Shown here: positions 11,077 to 23,015 of the stretch, piece after piece
How the letters are laid out: every line of letters begins with the position of its first letter
How positions within the stretch are numbered: the first letter of the stretch is position 1
Assembly (NCBI GenBank): GCA_037178625.1
Contig: CM074148.1
Location: 1,116,001 to 1,180,000, forward strand
Length of the DNA stretch: 64,000 nucleotides
Source: Skeletonema tropicum
Taxonomy: Eukaryota; Bacillariophyta; Thalassiosirophyceae; Thalassiosirales; Thalassiosiraceae
Direction of reading: 5' to 3'
Made by a program: the position numbers and the translations under genes
Notes under the pieces: generated by a model
The model's input: the letters and a program-made list of their open reading frames with translations, nothing else
Told to the model about the DNA's origin: nothing
Databases searched by the model: none

Positions 11077-12012
11077 CTATTCACTCATGTCGTCTTCTTC
11101 GTCTCCCTCCTCTTCCACTTCAAACGTGTGCGATGGCAACTCGAGAAAAGGGAGCACATTATTCATCACAATTTCTGCGGGTAGGATAAGCTCGAGAGTT
11201 GTTGCTACATCCTCATCTAACAAGCGACGATGCTCAGTAATGTAGTCATTGATTTCAACAATAAGGGATCTAATCCACCTTCGTATCGCCGCAGCCTTCT
11301 CCCCCAAATTACCGCCGTATTCGTCACCCCAGCCAGCATCTGTATCGGGAAGAATCTCATTGATTGAATCAATTTCTTCATTCATATCAATTCTCCATTC
11401 CTCGAAGTGTTAAGCGGCGACAGTTTCGTGTAGGGCTCCTTCAACCAGATCAACGTGCTCCAAATTTTCACAGCCCTGGAATACACCATCATCGATAATC
11501 AAGCCACGCTTCAATGGGATGGTGATTCGTTCCAGAGATTTGCAGTAACTGAATGCCCCCTTCTCAATTCTGTCCAGATTGCTACCAAATTTCACATCTG
11601 TCAGGGCTTCACAGCTCTCTAATGCACTCTCCTTCACGATCCTGGCGGATGGCAGATTGATGATCCTTAATGATGTGCAGTAAACGAATGCCCCATCGCC
11701 AACAATTTCCAGCTTGCTACAATCAACCTCCGTCAGGGCGTAACAACCAGCGAATGCCTCCTCTTCTACAATTGTGACGCCCGGCATGATTAATCGCTTC
11801 AAGAGAGCGCAGTCAACGAATGCATGTTGTTCAATCCGTTCAACTTTATCGTGACAGATGACTTCAACGACTTCTCTATACCTCCAGAATGCCTCACGAA
11901 TAATTTTGACGTCTTCGTGTACGGTGATATGAGTTGCACCGAAAGGAATATGCTCGCCGTCCTCACCCGTGTAGAGGTATCTAACGAAATTATTATCGCC
12001 CTCGTCCGACAT
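11077..12012 (-). pseudogene. BspA-type LRR protein, second copy with in-frame stop
   Basis: This is a paralogue of the gene at 9120-10073. It reads 200 codons from the ATG at 12012 through the LRR_5 repeats to a TAA at 11410-11412, then continues in the same frame with HFEEW and the helical and acidic C-terminal part to 11077. At the stop, copy 1 has TTA (Leu), so a single T-to-A change explains it. The first 200 residues could still make a shortened LRR protein. The flanks (10756-11076) match those of copy 1, so the whole gene with its 3' flank was duplicated. Confidence 0.8.
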
Positions 12013-13399
12013 TATGGAGCAGTAGCAGCAATAACATTACATCACCGCCGCTAGCTCTGCCGCCATGGTTTTATGGTGAAGGGTGAAGACTGAAGACTGA
12101 AGACTTATTTTCGTCTACGTATCTTGAGAAGATACCTGTAAGCCAGATTACCGTGCTTAATGGTACATCATTTTTATCTTAAAGCTATGTAGGTTGATCA
12201 AGGTCGAAGGAAGGAAAATAATGAGAGGACTTTGCTCGGCTCTCTGACTCTCTGAGCACATCAGGCTGCCGATGCCGTAGATGCATCTTGACGCCACAAT
12301 ATTGTAGTTGTATATGCTTTAATTGGCCATCACACAAAGGTGAATTCTTGTGTCTTACGAACAGCATACTAATAGCAAGGTTGATCCTTGCAACGTGGAT
12401 TCATTTGTGACATCATATCAATGAACGGTAATCGGACGACACATCATTGGCGCAGCAAATCTGATTTCACTATCTAAATCTCAAGAGACGAAGACCAACG
12501 ACTCACACCAGCCGCATGCATCCATCCATCATTGTGCCACGTGGTATTTTTGTCAGTTGTTAGTTTCTTCCATCTTCCACTAAAGCAGAGGGAATGGTGA
12601 ATGAACTTCGAGCGTTGGAGGCCCTGCACTTGTCCCTTGGGCAAGCCATGGAACGGTGTGAAAATAACTCTCTCATACGCAGTAGCAGTAGTGGTAACGA
12701 AGAACGACTCTACACAGCTGCAGAGGATAATTATTGTGCCATTTTGATCAGGCCCGAGATACAAAATACCTCCTTCTACAAAAAAGCTGCAGAATGTATA
12801 CGTCTCGTGTAATAGCAGCTACGAATGTGCGTTTGGCTTTCATTTGCTGTCGCATGATAAATATATGTAAAGTAGATACTTAAGTAAGACCAAGACTTCT
12901 TTTCTCGTACCAACTTGAACTTCATTATCACTCGGTACTCGAATTGTCCACCAAAATCGCTCACAAAAAATCAACGACCGAACCGCATCTCTTCTGCCGT
13001 TAATTCAATCATGCCGACCAAAAGCTCTCAACGCTTTCATTCAATCATGCCGACAGACGGCATCATGAAGAGCTCTCACAGCCATTCATTCAATCATGGA
13101 TGGCAAATTGCTGTCTCAAGCCACTTGCCGCTGCTTGCAGAGCTCATAATTTTTCATCAAGCAAACTGTCAACATCATTCACTACCAAACCACCATGTCG
13201 GCCGATTCTCCGCTCTTCGCTCGCCGGCCGCTTGCTATACTACCGCCGCCTCCCAACAGCGTTCACCCGCAAGCATCGCCGCCGCCTTGACGCAGGCTCC
13301 GCCGCTAACGACTGCAGCCGATGACCGATGATTACAGGTGAGTTACAACCGATTCATGATCCCCTGTCCGGTTTTAATGGCTGATCGAGCAACAACTTC

Positions 13400-13578
13400 A
13401 GCGCCGAGGAAAGCCGGCGCTATACAAATTGGCCCAGAACCGTGGAAGCCGGTGCTATACAAATTGGCCCAGCACCGTGGAAGCCGGTGCTTTACAAATT
13501 GGCCCAGGGCTCAGTCCCAGCACCGAGGCAAAGCCGGTGCTATACAAATAAGGCCCATCGCCGAGGAATGCCGGCGAT
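13400..13578 (+). repeat. Five covarying hairpins in tandem (array A unit 1)
   Basis: Five 20-23-nt inverted repeats occur at 13400-13421, 13436-13456, 13471-13491, 13519-13541 and 13557-13578, most followed by the spacer ATACAAATTGGCCCA or a close variant. Each has a 7-bp stem around a purine-rich loop. The stems are AGCGCCG/CGGCGCT, AGAACCG/CGGTGCT (one mismatch), AGCACCG/CGGTGCT twice, and ATCGCCG/CGGCGAT. Paired changes on both arms keep four of the five stems perfect. The cluster recurs at 17464-17642 and 21528-21706. A structural role, in RNA or as a recombination site, is inferred only. Confidence 0.8.
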
Positions 13579-14932
13579 TAATTAAATTGGCCCTGCTTTT
13601 CTTTACGCCTTCGGGTGTACTCGATTTGGGGTTCCGAGAGAGATAGTAACGGTTGGTTTCCAAGGTTGGTCACGGCGGCCTTCGGAGGTGCTGAGAGGCT
13701 TAAACAGAGTGTCCGTCCTCCTCAGGGAAAGATTGGCACAGTTCCTTTAGGGTTTGCTAGACCATAAATCCGTCGCTAAACTACCGTTCGATCTCGATGA
13801 AAAGCATCTCCACCAACATTTTTAAATCTTTGTTTTGTTTGTCTGATGTCTCTTTGTACCAACTCTCTCTAATGAATCTTTGTTTTGTTTCCTATCTCTA
13901 AAAACAGTGCTTTGTAGTTCATATAGAGGCACTCTCTTCGCAAGGCGTATCGCAAGCTACACCGCCAGCGTCCATACATCCACCGCAACTCGGACCAAGC
14001 AGAGACTCTTGACGGAAGGCCTTCACTAGCGAGGAACAAATACGGCAAGTTTAGTTTGAGCAGTCGAGCAGGGCCTTCTCTCAAGTTGCGACCATCGCCG
14101 TCGCGTGTCTTATGGCACATTATTTGCCGCCTCTCTCTCTAGAGATGGAGAGACGGGATGATTGGGAATTGGCGTTTTCGTCTTCATAGGTCGTAGGAAT
14201 GAGTCTTTAGATAATGTGTCTCATGTTTGTCAGATGTAAATAATAAGTTCAATTCCACTGCTAGCTTGATCTTATGCTATCCCTCTTGAGATCCACTCAA
14301 CAAGTGTGTACGTCACGCTCAGTTCCAATAAACATCACTCGATCATATCGTCCTCGTCTCTACTTGTTGCTTTCATTGAGTATCGAGAGTGCAGGTGCAG
14401 ATTGAGTGCAGAGCTGAGTGCGATAGTATTGAAACTTCCCTCCGACAAAAATGACACACATGACTTCGCCAATGCATTTACATCGTATAATTGAGAGCCG
14501 AACGTCATTTGAATGTCTTTTTGGCTGATGACGTACTTAACCTAAAGCCCCACACACTTCGCTGCGGCTCTGTGAGCACATCTACGGCAACGATGAATTC
14601 CAGTGAGCATAATTTGCCGCCTTGAAGTGTTGAGATGTAGATGCATTTGCTATATACGCACGTAGATCTGATTGAAGTAGTATCGTCGGTAAAATTTAGT
14701 AATGAATTGAGGGACTCATCGTGGCAAATAATGTAGGGCGATGACTTGAAGTGTCGGCCAATGTCTTCTATAGCTTTGAGTTTGAGTCCGGCTGAGCTGT
14801 TTGCATATAGTCGGTCATAAACTTCAACCTTGGCCTTGGTAGTACTTTTCAGCATCGAATAGATTGTTTTGCTATATCATGACAATGATCTTATGGATGT
14901 CATTCCTTCGTATGATGATAATCCTAGCCTAG

Positions 14933-15491
14933 GTGATATTCGAAGTATTGTATGGCAGTGATCATGCCCGGGTTCAATACGATTCTGCGTGTGCTGTAGA
15001 TGAGGTGGATACAGCGGTATATCGCGTGGTCAGCAGTGCTTCAACCCCAGGTCAGTCCATATCTCCTATCACTTTATGTTTGTGGGAAGTCCTTGATCAA
15101 TGGGGTAGCATGTGGATGTGGGAAGACCTTGAACTGACGGGGGGCTTCGAGTTCATAGTGGCGGGTATTATTGATTCGTCACTGGTATGCGTGGCGGATG
15201 GATCCTCTATCAAGGAGATGTACCCACATATCTGTTCAGCTGCATTCATTATGGAGTGTTCAAAGGGGCGAGGCCGTATCATTGGCAAATTCTCAGACAA
15301 AACGCTTGCAGCTTGTATTGGCTATTCATCTCATTTTATTAGCGGTGAACAAGCTAACTTCGACACTTTCTCTGGATCTACCCAGATCTATTCTGATTGC
15401 TCGCTCGGGGGCTCTCCTCAATGTTGAAAACTGGCCTCCACATCGCATTTCATCAAGCTGCCGTCATTCAGATATACTCACAAAGCTTTGA
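14933..15491 (+). pseudogene. RNase H-like domain remnant, frameshifted (unit 1)
   Basis: One frame (14933-15427) carries a stretch ending in WEDLELTGGFEF and then ADGS with SAAFIMEC, which I read as the start of a retroelement-type RNase H fold (first Asp in DGS). The expected continuation AIHLILLAVNK lies in the next frame (15171-15491). The YSDC motif is back in the first frame, and NVENWPPHRI followed by CRHSDIL is again in the second. The domain is therefore broken by at least two or three indels. Its family is inferred from motif order; no reverse transcriptase was found nearby. Confidence 0.45.
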
Positions 15492-16333
15492 CCTTTAGTA
15501 TTCTCACCATTCCCAAGTTGTTGTCAAATCGTATCAGCCAAAAATCCCTCCCCTATCAAATCATCCATATCTCATCATCGTCCAATCAGATAAAAGAGTC
15601 AATAGTTGGACAGTACCATAGTAGCAGCACTATTGATCAATATAACGTACCTTGCATTGCCATCATACAAGGTGGTGAGTCATGATGATTCAGAGGTAGT
15701 AAGCAACCACTATCGAAATCGAATGGAACTAGAACTAGGGTGCACCGTGTGCGAGTAAAGAGAGAAGTTCAAGCAGATACATAGGTGCATCAACCTCGGA
15801 AGTCACAGAATCTTTGGCTCTCCCAAAACTTCACGGCGTAAGTTTGGAGGGCGATCATTAGTATGAACATTCGGCACTATTGTGCACCGTGCACCGGTGC
15901 TATTTAGAGAGTATATAGTGTCGAGAAGAGGTAAAGCAGATAGATAGACGCATGCACGCCAGCCAAATGAAAATGAGTGGCAACCTAGGAAGTCACAGGT
16001 ATCTGATTTTGAGTTTCGAAAGCCGACCCCATGCCTGCAAGATGCAGGCGATGGGGTCGGCGGCAGATTTGTCTCAATACTCATTAAATGCTGCTAGCTG
16101 TTAAAAGCTACTAAAACCTTTCTTCGCATTGTGCCTGGCCAAAGCTATGCGTGGAGCAAGGATCATAGCTGTGCATGGAGAATTGCCTCATGATTTGATA
16201 ATGAATTGTACGACAGTGCTAAAACGAATCGCTGTAATTCTGATTCTGTCTGTGCTGCAATCTTCGCAGTTAGTAAGACTCGGAAGCTGTAAGAGTAAAA
16301 CTAATAATTGCGTCAGTATCAAATCATCTTCAA

Positions 16334-19300
16334 GCCGTAGATGCATCTTGACGCCGCAATATTGTAGTTGTATATGCTTTAATTGGCCATCACACAAAGG
16401 TGAATTCTTGTGTCTTACGAACAGCATACTAATAGCAAGGTTGATCCTTGCAACGTGGATTCATTTGTGACATCATATCAATGAACGGTAATCGGACGAC
16501 ACATCATTGGCGCAGCAAATCTGATTTCACTATCTAAATCTCAAGAGACGAAGACCAACGACTCACACCAGCCGCATGCATCCATCCATCATTGTGCCAC
16601 GTGGTATTTTTGTCAGTTGTTAGTTTCTTCCATCTTCCACTAAAGCAGAGGGAATGGTGAATGAACTTCGAGCGTTGGAGGCCCTGCACTTGTCCCTTGG
16701 GCAAGCCATGGAACGGTGTGAAAATAACTCTCTCATACGCAGTAGCAGTAGTGGTAACGAAGAACGACTCTACACAGCTGCAGAGGATAATTATTGTGCC
16801 ATTTTGATCAGGCCCGAGATACAAAATACCTCCTTCTACAAAAAAGCTGCAGAATGTATACGTCTCGTGTAATAGCAGCTACGAATGTGCGTTTGGCTTT
16901 CATTTGCTGTCGCATGATAAATATATGTAAAGTAGATACTTACTTAAGTAAGACCAAGACTTCTTTTCTCGTACCAACTTGAACTTCATTATCACTCGGT
17001 ACTCGAATTGTCCACCAAAATCGCTCACAAAAAATCAACGACCGAACCGCATCTCTTCTGCCGTTAATTCAATCATGCCGACCAAAAGCTCTCAACGCTT
17101 TCATTCAATCATGCCGACAGACGGCATCATGAAGAGCTCTCACAGCCATTCATTCAATCATGGATGGCAAATTGCTGTCTCAAGCCACTTGCCGCTGCTT
17201 GCAGAGCTCATAATTTTTCATCAAGCAAACTGTCAACATCATTCACTACCAAACCACCATGTCGGCCGATTCTCCGCTCTTCGCTCGCCGGCCGCTTGCT
17301 ATACTACCGCCGCCTCCCAACAGCGTTCACCCGCAAGCATCGCCGCCGCCTTGACGCAGGCTCCGCCGCTAACGACTGCAGCCGATGACCGATGATTACA
17401 GGTGAGTTACAACCGATTCATGATCCCCTGTCCGGTTTTAATGGCTGATCGAGCAACAACTTCAGCGCCGAGGAAAGCCGGCGCTATACAAATTGGCCCA
17501 GAACCGTGGAAGCCGGTGCTATACAAATTGGCCCAGCACCGTGGAAGCCGGTGCTTTACAAATTGGCCCAGGGCTCAGTCCCAGCACCGAGGCAAAGCCG
17601 GTGCTATACAAATAAGGCCCATCGCCGAGGAATGCCGGCGATTAATTAAATTGGCCCTGCTTTTCTTTACGCCTTCGGGTGTACTCGATTTGGGGTTCCG
17701 AGAGAGATAGTAACGGTTGGTTTCCAAGGTTGGTCACGGCGGCCTTCGGAGGTGCTGAGAGGCTTAAACAGAGTGTCCGTCCTCCTCAGGGAAAGATTGG
17801 CACAGTTCCTTTAGGGTTTGCTAGACCATAAATCCGTCGCTAAACTACCGTTCGATCTCGATGAAAAGCATCTCCACCAACATTTTTAAATCTTTGTTTT
17901 GTTTGTCTGATGTCTCTTTGTACCAACTCTCTCTAATGAATCTTTGTTTTGTTTCCTATCTCTAAAAACAGTGCTTTGTAGTTCATATAGAGGCACTCTC
18001 TTCGCAAGGCGTATCGCAAGCTACACCGCCAGCGTCCATACATCCACCGCAACTCGGACCAAGCAGAGACTCTTGACGGAAGGCCTTCACTAGCGAGGAA
18101 CAAATACGGCAAGTTTAGTTTGAGCAGTCGAGCAGGGCCTTCTCTCAAGTTGCGACCATCGCCGTCGCGTGTCTTATGGCACATTATTTGCCGCCTCTCT
18201 CTCTAGAGATGGAGAGACGGGATGATTGGGAATTGGCGTTTTCGTCTTCATAGGTCGTAGGAATGAGTCTTTAGATAATGTGTCTCATGTTTGTCAGATG
18301 TAAATAATAAGTTCAATTCCACTGCTAGCTTGATCTTATGCTATCCCTCTTGAGATCCACTCAACAAGTGTGTACGTCACGCTCAGTTCCAATAAACATC
18401 ACTCGATCATATCGTCCTCGTCTCTACTTGTTGCTTTCATTGAGTATCGAGAGTGCAGGTGCAGATTGAGTGCAGAGCTGAGTGCGATAGTATTGAAACT
18501 TCCCTCCGACAAAAATGACACACATGACTTCGCCAATGCATTTACATCGTATAATTGAGAGCCGAACGTCATTTGAATGTCTTTTTGGCTGATGACGTAC
18601 TTAACCTAAAGCCCCACACACTTCGCTGCGGCTCTGTGAGCACATCTACGGCAACGATGAATTCCAGTGAGCATAATTTGCCGCCTTGAAGTGTTGAGAT
18701 GTAGATGCATTTGCTATATACGCACGTAGATCTGATTGAAGTAGTATCGTCGGTAAAATTTAGTAATGAATTGAGGGACTCATCGTGGCAAATAATGTAG
18801 GGCGATGACTTGAAGTGTCGGCCAATGTCTTCTATAGCTTTGAGTTTGAGTCCGGCTGAGCTGTTTGCATATAGTCGGTCATAAACTTCAACCTTGGCCT
18901 TGGTAGTACTTTTCAGCATCGAATAGATTGTTTTGCTATATCATGACAATGATCTTATGGATGTCATTCCTTCGTATGATGATAATCCTAGCCTAGGTGA
19001 TATTCGAAGTATTGTATGGCAGTGATCATGCCCGGGTTCAATACGATTCTGCGTGTGCTGTAGATGAGGTGGATACAGCGGTATATCGCGTGGTCAGCAG
19101 TGCTTCAACCCCAGGTCAGTCCATATCTCCTATCACTTTATGTTTGTGGGAAGTCCTTGATCAATGGGGTAGCATGTGGATGTGGGAAGACCTTGAACTG
19201 ACGGGGGGCTTCGAGTTCATAGTGGCGGGTATTATTGATTCGTCACTGGTATGCGTGGCGGATGGATCCTCTATCAAGGAGATGTACCCACATATCTGTT

Positions 19301-20397
19301 CAGCTGCATTCATTATGGAGTGTTCAAAGGGGCGAGGCCGTATCATTGGCAAATTCTCAGACAAAACGCTTGCAGCTTGTATTGGCTATTCATCTCATTT
19401 TATTAGCGGTGAACAAGCTAACTTCGACACTTTCTCTGGATCTACCCAGATCTATTCTGATTGCTCGCTCGGGGGCTCTCCTCAATGTTGAAAACTGGCC
19501 TCCACATCGCATTTCATCAAGCTGCCGTCATTCAGATATACTCACAAAGCTTTGACCTTTAGTATTCTCACCATTCCCAAGTTGTTGTCAAATCGTATCA
19601 GCCAAAAATCCCTCCCCTATCAAATCATCCATATCTCATCATCGTCCAATCAGATAAAAGAGTCAATAGTTGGACAGTACCATAGTAGCAGCACTATTGA
19701 TCAATATAACGTACCTTGCATTGCCATCATACAAGGTGGTGAGTCATGATGATTCAGAGGTAGTAAGCAACCACTATCGAAATCGAATGGAACTAGAACT
19801 AGGGTGCACCGTGTGCGAGTAAAGAGAGAAGTTCAAGCAGATACATAGGTGCATCAACCTCGGAAGTCACAGAATCTTTGGCTCTCCCAAAACTTCACGG
19901 CGTAAGTTTGGAGGGCGATCATTAGTATGAACATTCGGCACTATTGTGCACCGTGCACCGGTGCTATTTAGAGAGTATATAGTGTCGAGAAGAGGTAAAG
20001 CAGATAGATAGACGCATGCACGCCAGCCAAATGAAAATGAGTGGCAACCTAGGAAGTCACAGGTATCTGATTTTGAGTTTCGAAAGCCGACCCCATGCCT
20101 GCAAGATGCAGGCGATGGGGTCGGCGGCAGATTTGTCTCAATACTCATTAAATGCTGCTAGCTGTTAAAAGCTACTAAAACCTTTCTTCGCATTGTGCCT
20201 GGCCAAAGCTATGCGTGGAGCAAGGATCATAGCTGTGCATGGAGAATTGCCTCATGATTTGATAATGAATTGTACGACAGTGCTAAAACGAATCGCTGTA
20301 ATTCTGATTCTGTCTGTGCTGCAATCTTCGCAGTTAGTAAGACTCGGAAGCTGTAAGAGTAAAACTAATAATTGCGTCAGTATCAAATCATCTTCAA
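16334..20397. repeat. Tandem array A, unit 2 (4,064 bp)
   Basis: Full-length copy with the same content as unit 1. The hairpin cluster is at 17464-17642 and the RNase H-like remnant at 18997-19555. Equivalent points in units 2 and 3 are offset by exactly 4,064 bp. Confidence 0.95.
18997..19555 (+). pseudogene. RNase H-like domain remnant, frameshifted (unit 2)
   Basis: Array A unit 2 copy of the remnant at 14933-15491, with the same frame breaks. The damage therefore predates the array amplification. The third copy would fall inside the assembly gap. Confidence 0.45.
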
Positions 20398-22515
20398 GCC
20401 GTAGATGCATCTTGACGCCGCAATATTGTAGTTGTATATGCTTTAATTGGCCATCACACAAAGGTGAATTCTTGTGTCTTACGAACAGCATACTAATAGC
20501 AAGGTTGATCCTTGCAACGTGGATTCATTTGTGACATCATATCAATGAACGGTAATCGGACGACACATCATTGGCGCAGCAAATCTGATTTCACTATCTA
20601 AATCTCAAGAGACGAAGACCAACGACTCACACCAGCCGCATGCATCCATCCATCATTGTGCCACGTGGTATTTTTGTCAGTTGTTAGTTTCTTCCATCTT
20701 CCACTAAAGCAGAGGGAATGGTGAATGAACTTCGAGCGTTGGAGGCCCTGCACTTGTCCCTTGGGCAAGCCATGGAACGGTGTGAAAATAACTCTCTCAT
20801 ACGCAGTAGCAGTAGTGGTAACGAAGAACGACTCTACACAGCTGCAGAGGATAATTATTGTGCCATTTTGATCAGGCCCGAGATACAAAATACCTCCTTC
20901 TACAAAAAAGCTGCAGAATGTATACGTCTCGTGTAATAGCAGCTACGAATGTGCGTTTGGCTTTCATTTGCTGTCGCATGATAAATATATGTAAAGTAGA
21001 TACTTACTTAAGTAAGACCAAGACTTCTTTTCTCGTACCAACTTGAACTTCATTATCACTCGGTACTCGAATTGTCCACCAAAATCGCTCACAAAAAATC
21101 AACGACCGAACCGCATCTCTTCTGCCGTTAATTCAATCATGCCGACCAAAAGCTCTCAACGCTTTCATTCAATCATGCCGACAGACGGCATCATGAAGAG
21201 CTCTCACAGCCATTCATTCAATCATGGATGGCAAATTGCTGTCTCAAGCCACTTGCCGCTGCTTGCAGAGCTCATAATTTTTCATCAAGCAAACTGTCAA
21301 CATCATTCACTACCAAACCACCATGTCGGCCGATTCTCCGCTCTTCGCTCGCCGGCCGCTTGCTATACTACCGCCGCCTCCCAACAGCGTTCACCCGCAA
21401 GCATCGCCGCCGCCTTGACGCAGGCTCCGCCGCTAACGACTGCAGCCGATGACCGATGATTACAGGTGAGTTACAACCGATTCATGATCCCCTGTCCGGT
21501 TTTAATGGCTGATCGAGCAACAACTTCAGCGCCGAGGAAAGCCGGCGCTATACAAATTGGCCCAGAACCGTGGAAGCCGGTGCTATACAAATTGGCCCAG
21601 CACCGTGGAAGCCGGTGCTTTACAAATTGGCCCAGGGCTCAGTCCCAGCACCGAGGCAAAGCCGGTGCTATACAAATAAGGCCCATCGCCGAGGAATGCC
21701 GGCGATTAATTAAATTGGCCCTGCTTTTCTTTACGCCTTCGGGTGTACTCGATTTGGGGTTCCGAGAGAGATAGTAACGGTTGGTTTCCAAGGTTGGTCA
21801 CGGCGGCCTTCGGAGGTGCTGAGAGGCTTAAACAGAGTGTCCGTCCTCCTCAGGGAAAGATTGGCACAGTTCCTTTAGGGTTTGCTAGACCATAAATCCG
21901 TCGCTAAACTACCGTTCGATCTCGATGAAAAGCATCTCCACCAACATTTTTAAATCTTTGTTTTGTTTGTCTGATGTCTCTTTGTACCAACTCTCTCTAA
22001 TGAATCTTTGTTTTGTTTCCTATCTCTAAAAACAGTGCTTTGTAGTTCATATAGAGGCACTCTCTTCGCAAGGCGTATCGCAAGCTACACCGCCAGCGTC
22101 CATACATCCACCGCAACTCGGACCAAGCAGAGACTCTTGACGGAAGGCCTTCACTAGCGAGGAACAAATACGGCAAGTTTAGTTTGAGCAGTCGAGCAGG
22201 GCCTTCTCTCAAGTTGCGACCATCGCCGTCGCGTGTCTTATGGCACATTATTTGCCGCCTCTCTCTCTAGAGATGGAGAGACGGGATGATTGGGAATTGG
22301 CGTTTTCGTCTTCATAGGTCGTAGGAATGAGTCTTTAGATAATGTGTCTCATGTTTGTCAGATGTAAATAATAAGTTCAATTCCACTGCTAGCTTGATCT
22401 TATGCTATCCCTCTTGAGATCCACTCAACAAGTGTGTACGTCACGCTCAGTTCCAATAAACATCACTCGATCATATCGTCCTCGTCTCTACTTGTTGCTT
22501 TCATTGAGTATCGAG
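20398..22515. repeat. Tandem array A, unit 3 (partial, runs into gap)
   Basis: The first 2,118 bp of a third copy, with its hairpin cluster at 21528-21706. It stops at the N run, so the true number of units is unknown. Confidence 0.95.
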
Positions 22516-23015
22516 NNNNNNNNNNNNNNNNNNNNNNNNNNNNNNNNNNNNNNNNNNNNNNNNNNNNNNNNNNNNNNNNNNNNNNNNNNNNNNNNNNNNN
22601 NNNNNNNNNNNNNNNNNNNNNNNNNNNNNNNNNNNNNNNNNNNNNNNNNNNNNNNNNNNNNNNNNNNNNNNNNNNNNNNNNNNNNNNNNNNNNNNNNNNN
22701 NNNNNNNNNNNNNNNNNNNNNNNNNNNNNNNNNNNNNNNNNNNNNNNNNNNNNNNNNNNNNNNNNNNNNNNNNNNNNNNNNNNNNNNNNNNNNNNNNNNN
22801 NNNNNNNNNNNNNNNNNNNNNNNNNNNNNNNNNNNNNNNNNNNNNNNNNNNNNNNNNNNNNNNNNNNNNNNNNNNNNNNNNNNNNNNNNNNNNNNNNNNN
22901 NNNNNNNNNNNNNNNNNNNNNNNNNNNNNNNNNNNNNNNNNNNNNNNNNNNNNNNNNNNNNNNNNNNNNNNNNNNNNNNNNNNNNNNNNNNNNNNNNNNN
23001 NNNNNNNNNNNNNNN
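22516..23015. other. Assembly gap, exactly 500 N
   Basis: A run of 500 undetermined bases, probably a placeholder of fixed size. It sits between array A (unit 3) and array B (unit 1), so the number of units on both sides and the junction are unresolved. Confidence 1.

Larger units (their letters stand above)
12274..16333. repeat. Tandem array A, unit 1 (4,060 bp)
   Basis: This is the first copy of a long tandem unit beginning at GCCGTAGATGCATC. It is near-identical to unit 2. One visible difference is CTTAAGTAAG here versus CTTACTTAAGTAAG in later units, which accounts for the 4-bp length difference. Contents: hairpin cluster 13400-13578, an unrecognised minus-strand ORF 14505-14855, and an RNase H-like remnant 14933-15491. 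No confident gene is present. Confidence 0.95.

Noticed and set aside
13400..13578. CRISPR-like array
   Set aside because: The repeats are palindromic, variable, and separated by near-identical rather than unique spacers, in a eukaryotic genome.
13338..13646. 102-residue ORF over the hairpin cluster of array A
   Set aside because: Its repeats (KAGAIQI-like) simply mirror the DNA hairpin repeats and no protein family is suggested.
14505..14855. 116-residue minus-strand ORF repeated in array A units
   Set aside because: No recognisable motif; repetition reflects the tandem array, not conservation.
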